A stretch of DNA of 62,000 bases, taken from positions 767,298 to 829,297 of the forward strand of contig RPFO01000090.1 in assembly GCA_009746045.1 (NCBI GenBank), read 5' to 3'. The first letter of the stretch is position 1; every line of letters begins with the position of its first letter. The position numbers and the translations under genes were made by a program. This DNA comes from Mesostigma viride. Lineage: Eukaryota; Streptophyta; Mesostigmatophyceae; Mesostigmatales; Mesostigmataceae. Below are positions 28,529-38,228 of the stretch, in pieces. Below the pieces are notes generated by a model that saw nothing but the letters and a program-made list of their open reading frames with translations, had not been told where the DNA came from and ran no database searches.

Positions 28529-29139
28529 CTAGAGCTTATGCAGGGTTTTATACTCCTGCAGCAGGCGACTACACCCATCTAGCTCACTCTCAGTATACCA
28601 GACCTTATCTACCTCACTACGAGCATACATCCACTTCACCTTATACTGGCGCTGGGTACCGCGGCCTTTTTGATATCTCTATGGGCCACGATACCCTCTA
28701 CCTCATCCTCTACCTCACCAGTATCCGGGTTATGCTCTAAAGGGGCAGGGGCTAATTCTCTACCAGCGAACGTGCTCTGATGATAGAGCTTCAGCTGGCT
28801 TCTATGAAAGGTGCGAGAGTGGGTCTGCCAAGAGGTAGGAATATCTATCTCATACAGAAAATTACCTACTCTAGACAACACACGGAAGGGTCCTAAGAAG
28901 GCGGGCCTAAGTTTCACTTTCAGTTCAGCTTCGAACTTATGAGCGAAGCGGCCAACACGGGGGCCTTCTACTAAGACTAAATCTCCTATTTCTATCTCAG
29001 GTGCTCTTCTATCTAATGAGGCACGCAACCTAGCAAGGTATTTGGCCTGCGCCCTATGGTACCCTGCAATAGCGTTGTCGTGTGCATTCTTCATCTTATC
29101 TAATAACGCCTGCACACCTTCTACAGTATCCCGGGACAC
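28529..29139 (-). CDS. Integrase C-terminus and chromodomain
   Basis: The segment encodes the integrase C-terminal fold (EIGDLVLVEGPRVGRFAHKF; LRPAFLGPFRVLSRVGNFLY; TFHRSQLKLYHQ), then VEGIVAHRDIKK. After a one-base break near 28660-28675, in A/G and GGCC runs, it reads GRGTQRQYKVKWMYARSEVD and KVWYTESELDG to a TAG at 28529-28531. That is a chromodomain (I-x-x-H-R...Y-x-V-K-W...W-x-x-E-x-x-L). It places the element among the chromoviruses, whose chromodomain steers integration to particular chromatin. Without correcting the frame, the protein ends before the chromodomain. Confidence 0.8.
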
Positions 29140-29165
29140 ATCATCCTTGTCCCTTAAAGGACTAG

Positions 29166-30203
29166 CTAAAGAGAGGTAGGGGTAAGAGGTTGTCTACCAG
29201 TATCTAGGAAGAAGGGCGTATAACCATGCGCAGCCTGAGGGCAGTTGTTAAGGGAAAACTCTACCAAACATAGGTAATCCTCCCAATCACTCCCAGAGCC
29301 ATTCACATAGTGACGCAGAGCTTCTTCCACTACCCTATTCAAACGTTCTACTAAATGAGACGAGGAGGAGTGGTAGGCAGTACCGAAGGTGACCTTGGTA
29401 CCGATAGCAGCGAAGAACTGCTGCCAAAAATCAGAAGTAAATAACTTATCCTTATCACTAATAAACTGCCTACTCAAACCATGATATCTATATACGTTAT
29501 TAAGGTATAGGCGTGCGCAATCGCGTGCGGTGAGTTCTAAGGGACACGGCACGAGATGACACATACGAGTAAAACGATCTACAAAAACAAGGATCTGGGC
29601 GTTACCTCTATCATTCTTCCTAAAAGGTCCTACAAAATCCATCATAATGGAGTCCCACGGCATGATGGGATCAGGTAAGGTCCTAGGCTCTGCTATCTGT
29701 CCTACATTGTTGGGTTTCATCTCCTGGCAAGATTGACAGGTTCTAACATACTCATCTACATCCTTTAAAAGGGAAGGCCAGTAGTAAGAGCGGGCTACTA
29801 GGTCCCGTACCCGTTTACCACCCTGGTGAGCAGCTAAGTCATGCAACTCAAAGAGCAAGGAGGAGCGACAGATAGGAGGGACATACAGGCGCCATTGAGG
29901 GGGAGAATCTGCTATCTGCACATATAAAAATCCACCTACAAATTTACAAGGGTGCTTGCCTAATTGTTGGGGATGGGCAGCAATGGCAGCTAATGCTTCC
30001 GGCTCAGTGGCCGTAAATCTACTAATAAGACGTTCGAGATCAGAGGTAGGCATCGCTACAGAGGTATCCAGAACAGGTTTAAAGAGATCTCCTACCGCCT
30101 TGCCAAAGAGAAGGGGAGGTCCTAGAGGGACTATGTGTTCATAAGACTTTCCTGACCTAGTCGCTATATGGCTAAGCGGTATAGAAATTTTATTTTTCCC
30201 CTC
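29166..30203 (-). CDS. Pol: integrase core
   Basis: The zinc-binding HHCC motif reads HDLAAH and later CQSC. The catalytic triad is visible as MDFVGPF (D), ISDKDKLFTSDFW (D) and HLVERLNRVVEEAL (E). The frame from 30053 is open to 29166, where a one-base break near 29165-29185 separates it from the C-terminal part. Upstream it continues to the C-run at 30203. Function: insertion of the cDNA into the genome. All catalytic residues are present. Confidence 0.85.
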   Translation of the reverse strand, partial: EGKNKISIPLSHIATRSGKSYEHIVPLGPPLLFGKAVGDLFKPVLDTSVAMPTSDLERLISRFTATEPEALAAIAAHPQQLGKHPCKFVGGFLYVQIADSPPQWRLYVPPICRSSLLFELHDLAAHQGGKRVRDLVARSYYWPSLLKDVDEYVRTCQSCQEMKPNNVGQIAEPRTLPDPIMPWDSIMMDFVGPFRKNDRGNAQILVFVDRFTRMCHLVPCPLELTARDCARLYLNNVYRYHGLSRQFISDKDKLFTSDFWQQFFAAIGTKVTFGTAYHSSSSHLVERLNRVVEEALRHYVNGSGSDWEDYLCLVEFSLNNCPQAAHGYTPFFLDTGRQPLTPTSL

Positions 30204-30945
30204 CCCCCCACCGAGACCACAGGAAGGGCCTCACACGGGAGAGAGAGTCCTACGTGAGAAAGGAGATCAGGCATGCGAACAGCTGTATGAAAGAGGTAGG
30301 CATAGGATTCATCATCAGGTAGTTCACCATACGGGGTTACACCCATAGTAGTAGGAACTAGAGTAGTATTGAGAACATCAAGGTCCTCGAAAAAGGAGTA
30401 ATCTGCACGACGAGAGAGTGCATCTGGTACTATGTTATCTACACCCTTAACATACTGAAGTTTAAAAGGGGAGAACTGTGCTAAAAACTCCATCCAGCGC
30501 GCTTGACGAGGGGTAAGGTTGGGTTGTGAGAGAAGATGGGTAAGAGGGCGGTGATCTGTCTGGATAACTAATCTATAAGGATCAATCTCACAGGGTTCAT
30601 TCAGACAAACATCAAATTGAGCACCTTTAAGAAAGTGCTGCCACGCGTGGCAACAATACACCACAGCTAATAGTTCTTGCTGGTGTACGGGATAGTTACG
30701 CTCCGCAGGAAGCATTGTCCTAGAGATATACTCGATTGGCTGTAAGCCCTGACCCTGATCCTGGAGAAGGACGCCCCCTATAGCTACCTTGCTAGCATCT
30801 GTAGCTACAACAAAGGGTTTAGTAGTATCCGGTAGGATGAGTACAGGAGGGGAGAGGAGTAGGGATTTTAGACACTGAAAAGCCGACTGACATTCACTAC
30901 TCCAAACAAAGGGGATATCCTTCTTTAATAGATGATTAATAGGGC
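30164..30945 (-). CDS. Pol: RNase H
   Basis: Recognisable landmarks are FVVATDAS, QQELLAVVYCCHAW, IQTDHRPL and VDNIVPDALSRR, the standard Ty3 RNase H order. It is separated from RT by a missing G (AGGGCT at 30941-30946 against AGGGGCT at 36484-36490 in the older copy) and from integrase by a missing C (seven at 30203-30209 against eight at 24970-24977). Both are homopolymer differences. With them restored, pol would be continuous here. Function: removal of RNA from the RNA-DNA hybrid during cDNA synthesis. Confidence 0.85.
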
Positions 30946-32808
30946 TGCTATAGTTGCGAAACGCGGGATAAAACGCCTATAGTAAGAAGCAATTCCTAGA
31001 AAACTACGTACACCTTTAACGTCGGTAGGGGTAGGCCATTCCTGAATTGACTTAGTCTTGTCAGGGTCGGTAGCAACCCCGGCATCTGACAGGACGTGCC
31101 CTAAAAATGGGACACTCCTACCAGAACGAACTTTAGCACGGCGCGCCCATAAAGAATTTTCAGCCATGATTTCTAATACTTTCTTTAAATCACGTAGGTG
31201 CGTTTCAAAATCAGGAGAATAAATAAGGATATCATCTAAGTAAGCTTGAGCACAAGAACGGTCATGCTCAGATAAAGAAACAGAGGAGAAGGAAGGATCC
31301 TTTAAATCAGAGGACACTTGAGGAAGGTGGGAATTTCCCATAACAGGTCTAAGCACTTCATTCATTAACATTTGGAAAGAGGCAGGAGAGTTACAGAGTC
31401 CCATAGCCGCTACTCTAAACTGGTAATGCCCAAAAGGGGTAGCAAAGGCGGTTTTGTGGCAATCCTCAGGAGCTATACGTAGTTGCCAAAAACCATCCGC
31501 ACAATCTAGTACTGTGAAACAGGTAGAACCTTTAACCTTATTAAATATATCATCAATACGAGGTAGAGGGTATTTAGACTTCACAGTAATATCGTTTAAC
31601 TTCCTATAATCAGTAACTAGGCGAAACTTGCCATTTGGCTTAGGAACTAACAGGACACCAGCGGAGTAGGGGGAGTTACTAGGCTCTATCAATCCTGCTT
31701 CTAATAGTGATACTAAAATCTGTTTTAGTTCCTTTAATTCTGTAGGGCCCATTCTATACATCGGAGAGTGCGTAGGAACTGCACCGTCCTTGATAACTAC
31801 ACGGTGTAAAACAGAACGAGGAGGAGGATAAGAAGGAGTCTTTTCTTCAAATACTTTTGAGGAATCTATCACAGCCATGTATCTTACTATTTCATTTTCA
31901 GTAAATCCCACTCCTATTGTATCCACTGTATTTACATCTATATCCACACTATTATTAGTGATAGGTATCTCTTGTACTTCTAACTGAAGGAACATACATA
32001 ATAGGTATCCATATTCCTTTAGTTCAGATCGCAATTCGTCATTGGACATTAATACTTCAGGTATAGGTCTCACAGGAGGATCAACAGGTGTAGGAGGAGT
32101 AATATCTACCAAGGATAAATTTTCTAATCTATAATGACGTTCTGGTACCCAGTAAGAGCTATCTGGAAACCAAATGACCATAGTATCATAATTAATAGTG
32201 ATTTTATTATCCTGGTGCCAATCTAATCCTAGTAATACATCAGCTGTAGTGATAGGGCCTATAGTGGCCGTCAGGTTGACCGTACGTCCTTGTATGACCA
32301 GGGGAAGGGACACCGTACCCGGGGAATGACTGGTGCGACCGTCAGCATAATGGACAGTGACAGTTTTTGTGTGAGGGGTAGGGACTAGTCCTAAACGCCT
32401 AACTAGGGCCTCGCTCACAAAGGAGCTAGCCGCACCGCTATCCACTAACACAGAGACATTCAAGAGTTCATCAGCATGCAGGAAGGGGTCTACAACAGTA
32501 TGAGGGACGGTTAAGCCACCATTCAAGAACATAAGAGGACGCACACGTAGTGGTAGGGATGATTCAGCTCCTACAGAGGTTATAAAAACAGGCAAGCAAA
32601 AATTATTATCTGGGGTACTATCTAAGGACCTGTCCAGGTTACCCCCGGCTGACAGGCCTACTGTTCCCCCTCCCCCCCAAATCCATAGGAACGAACCCCG
32701 AAGAAGACCCTGGCGGAAAAGCCACTGCTGGAGGGTCACGAGGGATTGAAGAGGGTGCGGGAGCCTGATTATCATAGGGGAACCCTGGGGATCCTGTCTG
32801 CACAGCAT
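30925..32808 (-). CDS. Pol: aspartic protease and reverse transcriptase
   Basis: The protease shows VLVDSGAASSFVS and DVLLGLDWHQ. The reverse transcriptase follows with YSAGVLLVPKPNGKFRLVTD YRKLND, FTVLDCADGFWQLRI, the FATPFGHYQF region, NSPASFQMLMNEVLRPVMG and the catalytic YLDDILIYS. Between RPVMG and YLDD there are about 31 residues instead of the usual five or so, rich in Ser/Asp. The frame overlaps the end of gag by about 170 bases in the +1 register, so gag-pol probably requires a frameshift at the G7 run near 32677-32683. The frame is intact up to the RT connection domain and then breaks at 30941. Confidence 0.88.
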   Translation of the reverse strand: MLCRQDPQGSPMIIRLPHPLQSLVTLQQWLFRQGLLRGSFLWIWGGGGTVGLSAGGNLDRSLDSTPDNNFCLPVFITSVGAESSLPLRVRPLMFLNGGLTVPHTVVDPFLHADELLNVSVLVDSGAASSFVSEALVRRLGLVPTPHTKTVTVHYADGRTSHSPGTVSLPLVIQGRTVNLTATIGPITTADVLLGLDWHQDNKITINYDTMVIWFPDSSYWVPERHYRLENLSLVDITPPTPVDPPVRPIPEVLMSNDELRSELKEYGYLLCMFLQLEVQEIPITNNSVDIDVNTVDTIGVGFTENEIVRYMAVIDSSKVFEEKTPSYPPPRSVLHRVVIKDGAVPTHSPMYRMGPTELKELKQILVSLLEAGLIEPSNSPYSAGVLLVPKPNGKFRLVTDYRKLNDITVKSKYPLPRIDDIFNKVKGSTCFTVLDCADGFWQLRIAPEDCHKTAFATPFGHYQFRVAAMGLCNSPASFQMLMNEVLRPVMGNSHLPQVSSDLKDPSFSSVSLSEHDRSCAQAYLDDILIYSPDFETHLRDLKKVLEIMAENSLWARRAKVRSGRSVPFLGHVLSDAGVATDPDKTKSIQEWPTPTDVKGVRSFLGIASYYRRFIPRFATIAALLIIY

Positions 32809-34387
32809 TCAGCCTACTAGGGGTAGCTGAAGGAATGCGTCCTGAAGTGGGACGAATAGGAGCACGCTGAGGGGTACGAGGAGGGCGAGCGTCGGGATGA
32901 GGGGGAGCACCCGAAAGGAACTTGGGGCACTCACGTTTAAGATGACCTACTTCCTTACAATGATAGCAGGTGATATGAGAGACATCCAGAGCTGAAAGGT
33001 CAGTCACACAGATATCTAATTCTTCTACATAGGAGTTCTCCTCCTCAGGGGTAAGGCTAATATTATTAATACGGGAACGGGTAGGAAGAGAAGGTGTGGA
33101 GAAGAAATCTGCTACTCGTAAAAGATGCTGGCGCACATGCTTGAGGGGCAGGTCAGTAAAACGGTAGGCAGAGAACTGGCGCTTGACTTCACGCAATAAG
33201 GGTCTACTGAGGCCCTGAAGGAAGCGAGCACGTACTTCTGCACCCGACAAATCCCTAATTCGTACCATCTGAGCATCAAACTCTTTCATATATTCTTTGA
33301 AGGACTTGGTACCCTGCTGCAAGGTGCCAAAGGATAATCTATCCTGCCAATCTGCATCGGGAGGGACTAAATGGTTCTCTAAACGCTTGAACAATTCTGC
33401 TACAGAGTTTGGGTAGGCATGAGAGGCAAGAGACTCACACTGGATGAGGTTAGCAAGTTCAGGAGTAATGCAGGTAGTAAGATAATGAGGAACTAGTACA
33501 GCATCAGAGAGGCGCCACCTATTGTGGTTCTGCCAGGACTCTGTGTTCTGGGTGAGCAACATAATGAAGGTGAAAAACTGTTGAGGGGTAGACTTGACAT
33601 CCAGCTTAGGAAGGTTGGCAAAGAGGGGAAGAGCAGGAGGCTTAGGGGGATTAGAAGAATCAGTTTTTCCCATAGGGCCACTATCTTCCACTGCTACATA
33701 AGCGGGATAGAAGGAAGGGATAGGAAAAGTCTTGGGTAGGGGTCTAGAGGGAGCCACCGTTTCCGGATGGTGCCCATAGGAGAAGGGGACAGTATATTGC
33801 TCACGAAGAGAGGAATAGGCAAAATGATCATAATTCCTATCATCTAGGGGCATGGTACTGAAATCATTATTAACTTCTAAATCAGCCACACGGGTAGGAA
33901 CCTGGGCAGCCTCATAGGCCGTCTCAGGGTAGGACCAGGAAGCAGGTGGGTAAAAGGGAACTGCACTAGGGCGCCCAGAAGGGCCGACAGGGGCCGAGGT
34001 ACGACCCGTGTTAATAGCAGGCATTGAAGGCACAGGGTGGGAAGGAGGCCTAGGAGCATTGTTAGTGTGTGAGGACCTGCTGGAGGGGTGAGCCAAGGTT
34101 GCAGAAGGGGCAGGGGCCTGGTTCACAACGAAAGAAGGTTCCTCACTAAATCTGACTTGGGAAATACGTTGTTCATAGGTAGGTGGGGTAATTGAGGGAC
34201 GACGGCGACCACCAGCAACAGGAGAAGGAGGTGAGGTACGCAGAATACCTTGAGGGGTGAGATGGTGTACCGTTTCCAAGGAGTCCCGTCGGTTACCACG
34301 AGTATTGTTATTGTTAGTGTTATTAGTAGTATTATTATTATTATTATTGGTAGGTATAGGCGACATATCTCCACCCACTGGATCCAT
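32639..34387 (-). CDS. gag: Gag with CCHC zinc knuckle
   Basis: 582 residues from ATG 34387 to TAA 32639. A poly-Asn stretch follows MDPVGGDMSPIP. Then comes a Pro/Ser-rich region and a capsid-like middle (PQQFFTFIMLLTQNTESWQN; ITPELANLIQCESLA; GTLQQGTKSFKEYMKEFDAQ; ARFLQGLSRPLLREVKRQF). The zinc knuckle is C474-Y-H-C-x4-H-x4-C487, and the tail is Pro/Arg-rich. Length and order fit Ty3/gypsy Gag, which forms the particle and packages RNA. It is uninterrupted, unlike the gag of the older copy. The next upstream ORF ends 91 bases before its start. Confidence 0.92.
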   Translation of the reverse strand: MDPVGGDMSPIPTNNNNNNTTNNTNNNNTRGNRRDSLETVHHLTPQGILRTSPPSPVAGGRRRPSITPPTYEQRISQVRFSEEPSFVVNQAPAPSATLAHPSSRSSHTNNAPRPPSHPVPSMPAINTGRTSAPVGPSGRPSAVPFYPPASWSYPETAYEAAQVPTRVADLEVNNDFSTMPLDDRNYDHFAYSSLREQYTVPFSYGHHPETVAPSRPLPKTFPIPSFYPAYVAVEDSGPMGKTDSSNPPKPPALPLFANLPKLDVKSTPQQFFTFIMLLTQNTESWQNHNRWRLSDAVLVPHYLTTCITPELANLIQCESLASHAYPNSVAELFKRLENHLVPPDADWQDRLSFGTLQQGTKSFKEYMKEFDAQMVRIRDLSGAEVRARFLQGLSRPLLREVKRQFSAYRFTDLPLKHVRQHLLRVADFFSTPSLPTRSRINNISLTPEEENSYVEELDICVTDLSALDVSHITCYHCKEVGHLKRECPKFLSGAPPHPDARPPRTPQRAPIRPTSGRIPSATPSRLNAVQTGSPGFPYDNQAPAPSSIPRDPPAVAFPPGSSSGFVPMDLGGRGNSRPVSRG

Positions 34388-34478
34388 CTTTAATTACGTA
34401 AAGGAATAGGAATCTAGAAGAAAGCAACAAAGGAAAAAGGAAAAACCTTGAAGGTATGCAGCAGGAACAAAATTAAAA

Positions 34479-34871
34479 TCAATCCTTTTTAACAACAGTA
34501 ATGGATAGGGAACCAAACTCCAAAGTGAGAGGAGTATCTGAAGCAGATGCAGATGCAGCCCGTTTAGGGGGAGAAGAAGGAGGGGTAGCAAAGACTAGAG
34601 CTTCTACTGGAGGGCGACCATGAGGAATAGGGCGTACATGCAGGCCTAAATCTGTTTGGCTATGATCTATAAGGAACTGCTGAGCTTCTTCAAAGGACAT
34701 AAATTTCTTATACCTAATTACGTTATATACACGATTCTGAACGATCTTCCTAGCGTCGGACCAAGAAAGGAAAATGGAGGACCATTGAGGCGTAATCACT
34801 ACGTAATATTTAGCTAGACTATTATCGCTAGAAGAATGGGAAGGAGCAGTAAAAGATCGCCGTTGGCTCAT
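34479..34871 (-). CDS. ORF0 with RNase H1-type hybrid-binding (viroplasmin-like) domain
   Basis: 130 residues from a true ATG (34871) to TAA, upstream of gag on the same strand. Residues ~20-70 (KYYVVITPQWSSIFLSWSDA, RKIVQNRVYNVIRYKKF, SFEEAQQFL) match the pattern of the N-terminal RNA-DNA hybrid-binding domain of eukaryotic RNase H1, also found in caulimovirus P6 (viroplasmin): Y-Y-V-V...I-x-x-S-W-x-D-x...V...Y-K-x-F-x-S-x-E-E-A-x-x-F. The rest is Pro/Ser-rich and ends TLEFGSLSITVVKKD. That end is also preserved in the older copy. A role in binding the replication intermediate is plausible but is inference. Confidence 0.7.
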   Translation of the reverse strand: MSQRRSFTAPSHSSSDNSLAKYYVVITPQWSSIFLSWSDARKIVQNRVYNVIRYKKFMSFEEAQQFLIDHSQTDLGLHVRPIPHGRPPVEALVFATPPSSPPKRAASASASDTPLTLEFGSLSITVVKKD

Positions 34872-35398
34872 GGTAACGCACCTGGTAGGTCTTGAGCAGT
34901 CAAATGAGGAGAACGAGGAGAAGGCGACTTATCTCGGGTGTCTGAAACCGAACCAGATTGACGACGCACGTAGGGACGATGTTTCCAGCGCCAGGTGGTC
35001 GTAAGTATCCGGTTTCAAGAATTCTGCGTCCGGCGAAGGGTCGTCTAAATACAAAGCAGGCAAGATGCAGAAAAAGGGTAATCTACGAGACGCTAGCCGT
35101 CTCTCTATCGTCGAACCAAAACCAGCAACTGTCTACGGCAGTAAACCATCTTTCTAAGGAAACAAGACGAGGAACAGGAGCTATATACGAAAGGATTTTC
35201 CGCTTCGAGCAGGTCTAACGTCTAGGCAGGGCGTGTCCTGAATCAGGCAGCACTATCCTCCTAGCTTGACGGCGACCCGCCCATTACCTGTCAAGTAGGT
35301 GTCGTCTTCTTTTTCCCAGCCGCGGAAGGGTTGATTCAATGACGTATGTTGCAAAGGATCGTCGTCTCGCTCTCTATCTAAACTACCTCCGAGTCCAT
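34872..35398 (-). other. 5' leader with primer-binding candidate
   Basis: Directly after the 5' LTR the - strand reads A then TGGACTCGGAGGTAG. The older copy has ATGGTAGCGGAGGTTT at the same place. The TGG start one base inside the LTR and the shared CGGAGGT fit a tRNA primer-binding site, but I cannot name the tRNA. The rest of the leader has no ORF. Confidence 0.5.
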
Positions 35399-35969
35399 TG
35401 TTACGCCGCAAGCCTCGGCCACCACCTCTACCTCTACCTGTCCTGATACTACCTAAACTAGTGAGGCTGCCTCTATATACACCCCTAGCGAAAGACGACC
35501 GAGACGAACCAGATCTCAATGCATTTACATATGTACTACTGTAATACGCCATAGGCCATTTAATCAAACCCGTTTACTCCAGGAAAAGAGGAAGGAAACA
35601 CAACTAAACTGCCGTGACCCAAGCTAATATGTGTTAATTCATTTAACACACGCCGAGTGACCACACAAGGAGTGGAACGTGCATAAATGGTCACCAACGG
35701 TCCAACAGGCTCGGGCCGACCTGGCCCTCGCCTGCAGAAACACAGAAACACAAGCAGGTGCACAGATGCACGCCTGTCCACTACATTCTACAAAAGGATA
35801 AGGACCACTAATATAGTACGCGGCGCGGCGCCCAAAGGCACCCACTATACCACAGTACTGTTACGGGGACAATCATGTCCAAACTAGAACTGCACGTAAC
35901 CTAGGAACAACCGAGGCCAAGGACCTAATTTACGTCCGTAACTACAACGAATTGTTACGCGACGTAACA
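35399..35969 (-). repeat. 5' LTR of the young chromovirus
   Basis: 571 bp, TGTTACG...CGTAACA, appears identical to 25200-25770. It is followed by the GTACT duplication and then by the interrupted pol of the older element. Confidence 0.95.
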
Positions 35970-38228
35970 GTACTATGTTATCTACACCATGAACATACTG
36001 AAGTTTAAAAGGGGAAAACTGTGCTAAAAACTCCATCCAGCGCGCTTGACGAGGGGTAAGGTTGGGTTGGGAGAGAAGATGGGAAAGGGGACGGTGATCC
36101 GTTTGAATAACTAATCTATAAGGATCTATCTCACAGGGTTCATTCAGGCAGACATCAAATTGAGCACCTTTAAGAAAGTGCTGCCACGCGTGGCAACAAT
36201 ACACCACCGCTAAGAGTTCCTGCTGGTGTACGGGATAGTTACGCTCCGCAGGGAGCATTGTCCTAGAGATATACTCAATTGGCTGTAAGCCCTGACCCTG
36301 ATCCTGGAGAAGGACGCCCCCGATAGCTACCTTACTAGCGTCTGTAGCTACCACAAAGGGTTTAGTAGTATCCGGTAGGATGAGTACAGGAGGGGAGAGG
36401 AGTAGGGATTTTAGACACTGAAAAGCCGACTGACATTCACTACTCCAGACAAAGGGGATATCCTTCTTTAATAAATGATTAATAGGGGCTGCTATAGTTG
36501 CGAAACGCGGGATAAAACGCCTATAGTAAGAGGCAATCCCTAGAAAACTACGTACACCTTTAACGTCGGTAGGGGTAGGCCATTCCTGAATTGACTTAGT
36601 TTTATCCGGGTCGGTAGCGACCCCGGCATCTGACAAAACCCCTGTCCTAAAAATGGTACACTCCTACCAGAACAACTTTAGCACGGCGAGCCCACAAGGT
36701 ATTTTCAGCCATTATCTCTAATACTTTCTTTAAAGCACGTAGGTGCGTTTCAAAATCAGGAGAGTAAATAAGGATATCATCTAAGTAAGCTTGAGCACAA
36801 GAACGGTCATGCTCAGATAAAGAAACAGAGGAGAAGGACGGATCCTTTAAATCAGAGGACACTTGAGGAAGGTGAGAATTACCCATAACAGGTCTAAGCA
36901 CTTCATTCATTAACATTTGAAAAGAGGCAGGAGAGTTACAGAGTCTCATGGCCGCTACTCTAAACTGATAATGACCAAAAAGGGGTAGCAAAGGCGGTTT
37001 TATGGCAATCCTCAGGGGCTATACGCAGTTGCCAAAAACCATCCGCACAATCCAGTACCGTGAAACAAGTGGAACCTTTAACCTTATTAAATATATCATC
37101 AATACGAGGTAGAGGGTATTTAGACTTCACAGTAATGTCATTTAACTTCCTATAGTCAGTAACTAGGCGAAACTTGCCATTTGGCTTAGGAACTAACAGG
37201 ACACCAGCTGAGTAGGGGGAGTTACTAGGCTCTATCAATCCTGCTTCTAATAGTGACACTAAAATCTGTTTTAGTTCCTTTAACTCGGTAGGGCCCATTC
37301 TATACATCGGAGAGTGCGTAGGAACTGCACCGTCCTTAATAACTACACGGTGTAAAACAGAACGAGGAGGAGGATAAGAAGGACTCTTTTCTTCAAAAAC
37401 TTTGGAGGAATCTATCACAGCCATGTATCTTACTATTTCGTTTTCAGTATATCCCACTCCTATTGTATCCACTGTGTTTACATCTATATCCACACTATTA
37501 TTAGTGATAGGTATCTCCTGTACTTCTAACTGAAGGAACATACATAATAAATATCCATATTCCTTTAATTCAGATCGCAACTCATCATTGGACATTAATA
37601 CTTCAGGTATAGGTCTTACAGGAGGATCAACAGGTGTAGGAGGAGTAATATCTACCAAGGATAAATTTTCTACTTTATAATGACGTTCTGGTACCCAGTA
37701 AGAGCTATCTGGAAACCAAATGACCATGGTAACATAATTAATGGTAATCTTATTATCCTGGTGCCAATCTAATCCTAGTAATACATCAGCGGTAGTGATA
37801 GGGCCTATAGTGGCCGTCAGGTTGACAGTACGTCCTTGTATGACCAGGGGAAGGGACACCGTACCCGGGGAATGACTGGTGCGACCGTCAGCATAATGAA
37901 CAGTGACAGGCTTGGTGTGAGGGATAGGGACTAGTTCTAAACGCCTAACTAGGGCCTCGCTCACAAAGGAGCTAGCCGCACCGCTATCCACTAACACACA
38001 GACATTCAAAAGTTCATCAGCATGCAAGAAGGGGTCTACAACAGTGTGGGGAACGTTTAAGCCACCATTCCAAAACATAAGAGGACGAACACGTAAGGGT
38101 AGGGATGATTCAGCTCCTACAGAAGTTATGAAAACAGGCAGGCAAAAATTATTATCTGGGGTACTATCTAAGGACCTGTCCAGGTTACCCCCGGCTGACA
38201 GGCCTACTGTTCCCCCTCCCCCCCACAT
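35970..38228 (-). pseudogene. Older chromovirus pol (protease, RT, RNase H), interrupted
   Basis: Protein-level sequence is nearly the same as in the young copy, including DSGAASSFVS, the long insert before YLDD, TDAS and TDHRPL. It is broken by an extra A at about 36976 (AAAAA against AAAA), by a deletion around 36640-36660 where MSDAG joins the RT part, and finally by the young element inserted after VDNIV. Its missing downstream part is at 24621-25199. It overlaps its gag by the same G7 region. Confidence 0.88.

Larger units (their letters stand above)
25200..35969 (-). mobile_element. Full-length young Ty3/gypsy chromovirus, 10,770 bp
   Basis: The two LTRs (25200-25770, 35399-35969) are each 571 bp and appear identical throughout. 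They have TGTTACG...CGTAACA ends and are flanked by the 5-bp duplication GTACT (25195-25199, 35970-35974). Reading on the - strand: 5' LTR, primer-binding candidate, ORF0, gag, pol (protease, RT, RNase H, integrase, chromodomain), a large accessory ORF, purine tract, 3' LTR. It is inserted in the pol gene of an older relative. Identical LTRs indicate a very recent insertion. Confidence 0.95.
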
